Assembly (NCBI GenBank): GCA_021736965.1
Contig: JAIPEV010000074.1
Coordinates: 1 to 7,875, forward strand
Source: Halanaerobiales bacterium
GTDB lineage: Bacteria; Bacillota; Halanaerobiia; Halanaerobiales; M55B127
Direction of reading: 5' to 3'
DNA length: 7,875 bases
Made by a program: the position numbers and the translations under genes
The notes under the pieces: model-generated
Database searches by the model: none
What the model was told of the DNA's origin: nothing
What the model saw: only the letters and a program-made list of their open reading frames with translations
Part shown: positions 5,536-7,875 of the stretch, piece after piece
Numbering within the stretch: the stretch's first letter is position 1
Layout: each line of letters begins with the position of its first letter

Positions 5536-6086
5536 TTATTTGACACATTAATTACTTTTATATCTTCAAAGATTAAGTTGAATTGTTCTTTCCCATCTTT
5601 AACAAAATTAAAGTAGCTTCCACCCTCTAACCATTCAACGAAATCTATCAATATTTTACGTTCAAAGTTATAATCCTGGATTAATACGATATTATTTGCA
5701 ATTCTTTTTTGTTCTTTATATAAAGTTACTCTTTTTTTATTATCCAGCCCATGTGCAACCATTGAAGTTGTTACCATATCAAATGAGTTATTATCAAAAT
5801 CAAGGCCTTTAATGATATCTCCAGTTACACAATCAATATTATTATTTATTCCTTTTTTAACCATCTTAGGAGCAACATCTACACCCTTTACTTTAAAACC
5901 TAGTTGTTTAAATACATAGCCAAACGCACCAGTACCACAGCCAATATCTAAAATAGTATTTAAATCATTATCTATGATCATTTCTAAATTATTTTTTACT
6001 ATTTTGTTATAATACCAAACCTGATATCTAAAAAAAAGATGGTAGATTGGGGCTATTTTATTAAAAAGTCTTCCATGTTGGTCCAT
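5508..6086 (-). CDS. Class I SAM-dependent methyltransferase, substrate unknown
   Basis: 192 residues. The Rossmann-type SAM-binding motif I is TILDIGCGTGAFG (44-56), the acidic residue closing strand 2 is Asp70 in VKGVDVAP, GD at 89-90 marks the next loop, and SFDMVTTSMVAHGL (101-114) corresponds to the motif IV strand. The N-terminus (FNKIAPIYHLFFRY) resembles UbiE/Methyltransf_11-type proteins. These methylate many small molecules or macromolecules, and nothing in the sequence identifies the acceptor. It is short for the group, with little beyond the core fold, but shows no sign of truncation. The start is the ATG at 6086 with AGGTGG at 6094-6099, 7 nt away. It follows the phosphoglucomutase-like gene by 20 bp, so the two are likely co-transcribed; any functional link between them is unproven. 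Confidence 0.9.
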   Translation of the reverse strand: MDQHGRLFNKIAPIYHLFFRYQVWYYNKIVKNNLEMIIDNDLNTILDIGCGTGAFGYVFKQLGFKVKGVDVAPKMVKKGINNNIDCVTGDIIKGLDFDNNSFDMVTTSMVAHGLDNKKRVTLYKEQKRIANNIVLIQDYNFERKILIDFVEWLEGGSYFNFVKDGKEQFNLIFEDIKVINVSNNLNWYIANL

Positions 6087-6106
6087 ATTTATACCACCTA
6101 ATTAAT

Positions 6107-6754
6107 CTAATTTATGATCTCTTCTAAATCAATATCAGAAACTTGATCATAACGAAAATCAGCATGCCCCACTCTTTCTGTTGGACCTATTCCCACTGAA
6201 AGCATATTTGCTTTTATTGCAGCATCAATACCGGCTTTAGCATCTTCAAAAACAACACACTCTTTGGGTTTAAGATTTAATTTTTCTGCAGTATGAAGAA
6301 ATAAATCAGGAGCAGGTTTTGTGTTTTTTACACTATATCCATCGGATACTGTATCAAAATAGTTTCTAATATCTAATTTATCTAATACGATCTTTGTATT
6401 CTTACTTGCTGAAGCAATCGCCAGTTTATATCCTCTTTGTTTTAAGTCTTTTAAAATTTCTTCAATACCTGAAAGTAAGTTATCTTTAGAAATTGTTTTT
6501 AAGTATTCTCGATAGTAGCTATTTTTTCTTTCTGCCATTTCCTTTCTTTCCTGAGGAGTTACTTCTCTATTATTTTCTTTTAGTAACATATCTAAACATC
6601 TCATCCTTGAGACTCCTCTAAACTTATCATTGAATTTACGATCAAATTCCATTTGTTCTTCTTTAGCTAATCTCTTCCAACCCAAATAGTGATATTCTGC
6701 TGTATCGGTAATCACTCCATCAAGATCAAAAATAAAGCCTTTCAAACTCTTCAT
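6107..6754 (-). CDS. pgmB: Beta-phosphoglucomutase-like HAD phosphatase
   Basis: 215 residues from the ATG at 6754. Beta-phosphoglucomutase converts beta-glucose 1-phosphate, released by maltose-, trehalose- or kojibiose-type phosphorylases, to glucose 6-phosphate in the cytoplasm. All HAD motifs are present: nucleophile Asp10 and acid/base Asp12 in FDLDGV, the subfamily segment ITDTAEYHYLGWK (15-27), Arg50 in GVSR, Lys77, Ser115 in ASASKN, Lys146 in KPAPD, and Glu170-Asp171 in VVFEDAKAG. From established knowledge of Lactococcus PgmB (Asp8, Asp10, Ser114, Lys145, Glu169, Asp170), the spacing agrees to within two residues. An ATG 25 codons further upstream (6829) is in frame but has no ribosome site and would overlap the preceding gene; the ATG at 6754 has AGGGAG at 6766-6771, an 11-nt spacing. 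No phosphorylase is in the window. A related hexose-phosphate phosphatase is the alternative, but the motif match favours PgmB. Confidence 0.92.
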   Translation of the reverse strand: MKSLKGFIFDLDGVITDTAEYHYLGWKRLAKEEQMEFDRKFNDKFRGVSRMRCLDMLLKENNREVTPQERKEMAERKNSYYREYLKTISKDNLLSGIEEILKDLKQRGYKLAIASASKNTKIVLDKLDIRNYFDTVSDGYSVKNTKPAPDLFLHTAEKLNLKPKECVVFEDAKAGIDAAIKANMLSVGIGPTERVGHADFRYDQVSDIDLEEIIN

Positions 6755-6765
6755 TTTTTTATTCA

Positions 6766-6771
6766 CTCCCT
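6766..6771 (-). promoter_or_regulatory. Ribosome binding site deciding the pgmB start
   Basis: AGGGAG on the minus strand lies 11 nt before the ATG at 6754. The in-frame GTG at 6766 overlaps this site and the ATG at 6829 has no comparable site, so the 215-residue form is preferred. Confidence 0.6.
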
Positions 6772-6791
6772 GTCTATAATATATTATTTTT

Positions 6792-7367
6792 CTACAATCT
6801 AAACCTTTTAATGCATTTTTTGGTTTCATCTAATGTTGGTCTCCAGATTTCAATTATTCTTGCTTTTGAAGTTCTAGGTATATTAATATCTTCAAATCTT
6901 AGACAAAGATCTTTGAAATCTTTATTAAAGTCATACTTGGTATCACTAAAAACAGTACTAGCTAATGAAATGTGAAATTTCCATTCTTTATAATTTTTAA
7001 TTGTTGATATATTCTTCTTTACAAGTTCATTATGGAGTTCATTGCCAAACTGTAACAACTTTTTATTTTCAATCACATTAAGAACTAAAAAATTATTTTC
7101 TTTAAAAGAAAAACAATTAAATTTTTTTACAGTAATATCTATCTTATTATACTTTGCCACTATTGAATCAGTAATTTTAATAGCATCACTGAGTTTATCA
7201 TTTTTAATTCGATCTAATGTTATGTGTATTTCAGGATATATATCATTAGGATAAAGATTATATCTTTCTGAAATTATTTTTTGTAAATATTTTGCCAGAG
7301 TTAAAATCTCTCCTTCTGGTTTTAAAACTATAAAATACTCATCTTCAAATGAAGAATTTTCAATCAT
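6792..7367 (-). CDS. 2H phosphoesterase superfamily protein (2'-5' RNA ligase-like)
   Basis: 191 residues from the ATG at 7367. Two H-x-T/S motifs, HIT at 48-50 (within EIHITLDRI) and HIS at 132-134 (within WKFHISLAS), are the paired catalytic signatures of the 2H (LigT/ThpR/YjcG) superfamily, about 84 residues apart as expected for its two-lobed fold. Members open 2',3'-cyclic phosphates or hydrolyse other 2'-linked phosphodiesters; the substrate here cannot be predicted. The second motif carries Ser in place of Thr, which occurs in the superfamily. An upstream ATG at 7382 would lie within the ribosome site GAGGAG (7375-7380), which is 7 nt from the ATG at 7367, so the latter is chosen. The start overlaps the end of the preceding ABC-type gene by 8 bp (ATG at 7365-7367, TGA at 7360-7362), suggesting translational coupling. 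The phosphoglucomutase gene begins 37 bp downstream. Confidence 0.87.
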   Translation of the reverse strand: MIENSSFEDEYFIVLKPEGEILTLAKYLQKIISERYNLYPNDIYPEIHITLDRIKNDKLSDAIKITDSIVAKYNKIDITVKKFNCFSFKENNFLVLNVIENKKLLQFGNELHNELVKKNISTIKNYKEWKFHISLASTVFSDTKYDFNKDFKDLCLRFEDINIPRTSKARIIEIWRPTLDETKKCIKRFRL

Positions 7368-7875
7368 ATATATTCTCCTCATAATTTTGTTTTATAAAAT
7401 CAAATAATTTTTTTATATTATCTACTTTATATATCTTATTTTCTCCTTTTATTTTTTCCATTATACTTGCTACTTTACCTTCAGTAAAATCTCTTTTAGC
7501 TATATTGTCTTCAATCAAAAAGATAATCTCTTTGTTTTTAATTTTATTAAGTACTTCTATATTATCGATATTCCCCCAGCCAAAAGGAGTATTCGCAACT
7601 ACTACCATATCAGATTTTTCAATCTCTTCTTTAACCGATTCAATAGCTTTTTGATCAATAGGTGCAAAAGGTGGTATTTCTATTATTTTATAGTTTAATC
7701 TCTTGGCTTCTTCCCAGTCTGTATCACCACGATTTAACACTCCACAACTAACCTCTATCTGATATTTATCTAAATAGTTCATAATTTCTTTACCGGTTCC
7801 ACCACCACAAACTAAATGTATAGAAAATTTATTTTCTTTGACAACCTTTTTATCTTTCTTTTTGGGAACAATTAT
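7360..7875 (-). CDS. C-terminal part of a probable cobalamin/siderophore-type ABC ATPase (cut by window edge)
   Basis: The frame is open to the right edge, so 171 C-terminal residues are visible and the start lies outside; the ATG at 7782 is internal. After a basic linker (VPKKKDKKVVKENK) comes HLVCGGGTGKEIMNYL, a glycine-rich loop resembling a nucleotide- or ligand-binding turn, then VSCGVLNRGDTDWEEAKRLNYKIIEIPPFAPID and, after a helix, MVVVANTPFGWGN. I recognise this arrangement (GGG[ST]G, then GVLN-GD-DW--A, then PF-PI) as the extra C-terminal domain found after the ATPase module in some BtuD/FepC-like iron-complex or cobalamin importers. That assignment rests on memory of the family. No Walker A, signature or Walker B motif is visible because that module would lie beyond the edge. 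The role of the extension is unknown to me. The gene overlaps the 2H phosphoesterase gene by 8 bp. Confidence 0.65.
   Translation of the reverse strand: MIVPKKKDKKVVKENKFSIHLVCGGGTGKEIMNYLDKYQIEVSCGVLNRGDTDWEEAKRLNYKIIEIPPFAPIDQKAIESVKEEIEKSDMVVVANTPFGWGNIDNIEVLNKIKNKEIIFLIEDNIAKRDFTEGKVASIMEKIKGENKIYKVDNIKKLFDFIKQNYEENIYD
7375..7380 (-). promoter_or_regulatory. Ribosome binding site of the 2H phosphoesterase gene inside the preceding gene
   Basis: GAGGAG on the minus strand, 7 nt from the ATG at 7367, lies within the last codons of the ABC-type gene. It decides the start against the ATG at 7382 and fits coupled translation. Confidence 0.7.

Noticed and set aside
6764..6800. Possible promoter before pgmB (TATTAT with a TTTAGA-like -35)
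   Set aside because: Both boxes are weak and the region is very AT-rich; co-transcription with the upstream genes explains expression.
6755..6829. 25-codon N-terminal extension of the pgmB frame starting at 6829
   Set aside because: There is no ribosome site, it would overlap the end of the 2H gene, and the extension has no counterpart before the FDLDGV motif in the family.
7368..7382. Upstream ATG at 7382 as start of the 2H gene
   Set aside because: It overlaps the GAGGAG ribosome site that serves the ATG at 7367.
7360..7782. A complete 140-residue protein starting at the ATG at 7782
   Set aside because: The frame stays open through 7875 with conserved-looking sequence (HLVCGGGTGKEI) upstream of that Met, so the Met is internal.
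1..7875. CRISPR arrays, tRNA or rRNA genes, insertion sequences, phage or toxin-antitoxin modules
   Set aside because: No regularly spaced repeats, cloverleaf-like segments, transposase motifs or terminal inverted repeats were seen; nearly all of the window is ordinary minus-strand coding sequence.

Overview
This is a low-GC window (about 30% GC by eye) in which every gene supported here is read from the minus strand. AAGGAGG-type ribosome binding sites, Lys/Ile-rich proteins, a divIC/yabR-type neighbourhood, an MsmX/UgpC-type sugar ATPase and a beta-phosphoglucomutase point to an anaerobic, sugar-using Firmicute. My best guess is the order Halanaerobiales, from the general look of the proteins; no 16S or other marker in the window proves it.

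Read in the direction of transcription (high to low coordinates), the window opens with the C-terminal part of a protein resembling the C-terminal extension of cobalamin/iron-siderophore ABC ATPases (7360 to the window edge). It overlaps by 8 bp a 2H phosphoesterase of the 2'-5' RNA ligase type (6792-7367). Next come a beta-phosphoglucomutase-like HAD phosphatase (6107-6754) and a class I SAM methyltransferase (5508-6086), closely spaced and probably co-transcribed.

The second block is a sugar-control pair. A LacI-family repressor (4413-5417, TTG start) is followed by an MsmX/UgpC-type ABC ATPase (3289-4398) whose ribosome binding site overlaps the lacI stop codon. Just upstream of lacI lies a GC-rich, 34-bp composite dyad centred at 5448.5, the most striking regulatory element here and very probably an autoregulatory operator. 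A hairpin at 3231-3264 closes this block. No permease or solute-binding protein is present, so the ATPase probably serves importers encoded elsewhere. Beta-phosphoglucomutase nearby would fit phosphorolytic use of maltose- or trehalose-like disaccharides.

The third block is a housekeeping string: a DUF2148 ferredoxin-domain protein (probably starting at an ATT codon), a DivIC/FtsB-type division protein, the RNA-binding protein Tex, and the start of a YabR-like S1-domain protein that runs off the left edge. The S1 gene has its own textbook sigma-A promoter (TTGACA, 17-bp spacer, TATAAT) between it and tex.

No tRNA, rRNA, CRISPR array, insertion sequence or phage gene was seen, and no gap without a gene exceeds about 90 bp. 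I see no clear undescribed multi-gene system. The points most worth a second look are the lacI dyad, the non-canonical start of the DUF2148 gene, the promoter/terminator overlap near 3265, and the coupling of an ABC-type C-terminal domain to a 2H phosphoesterase.
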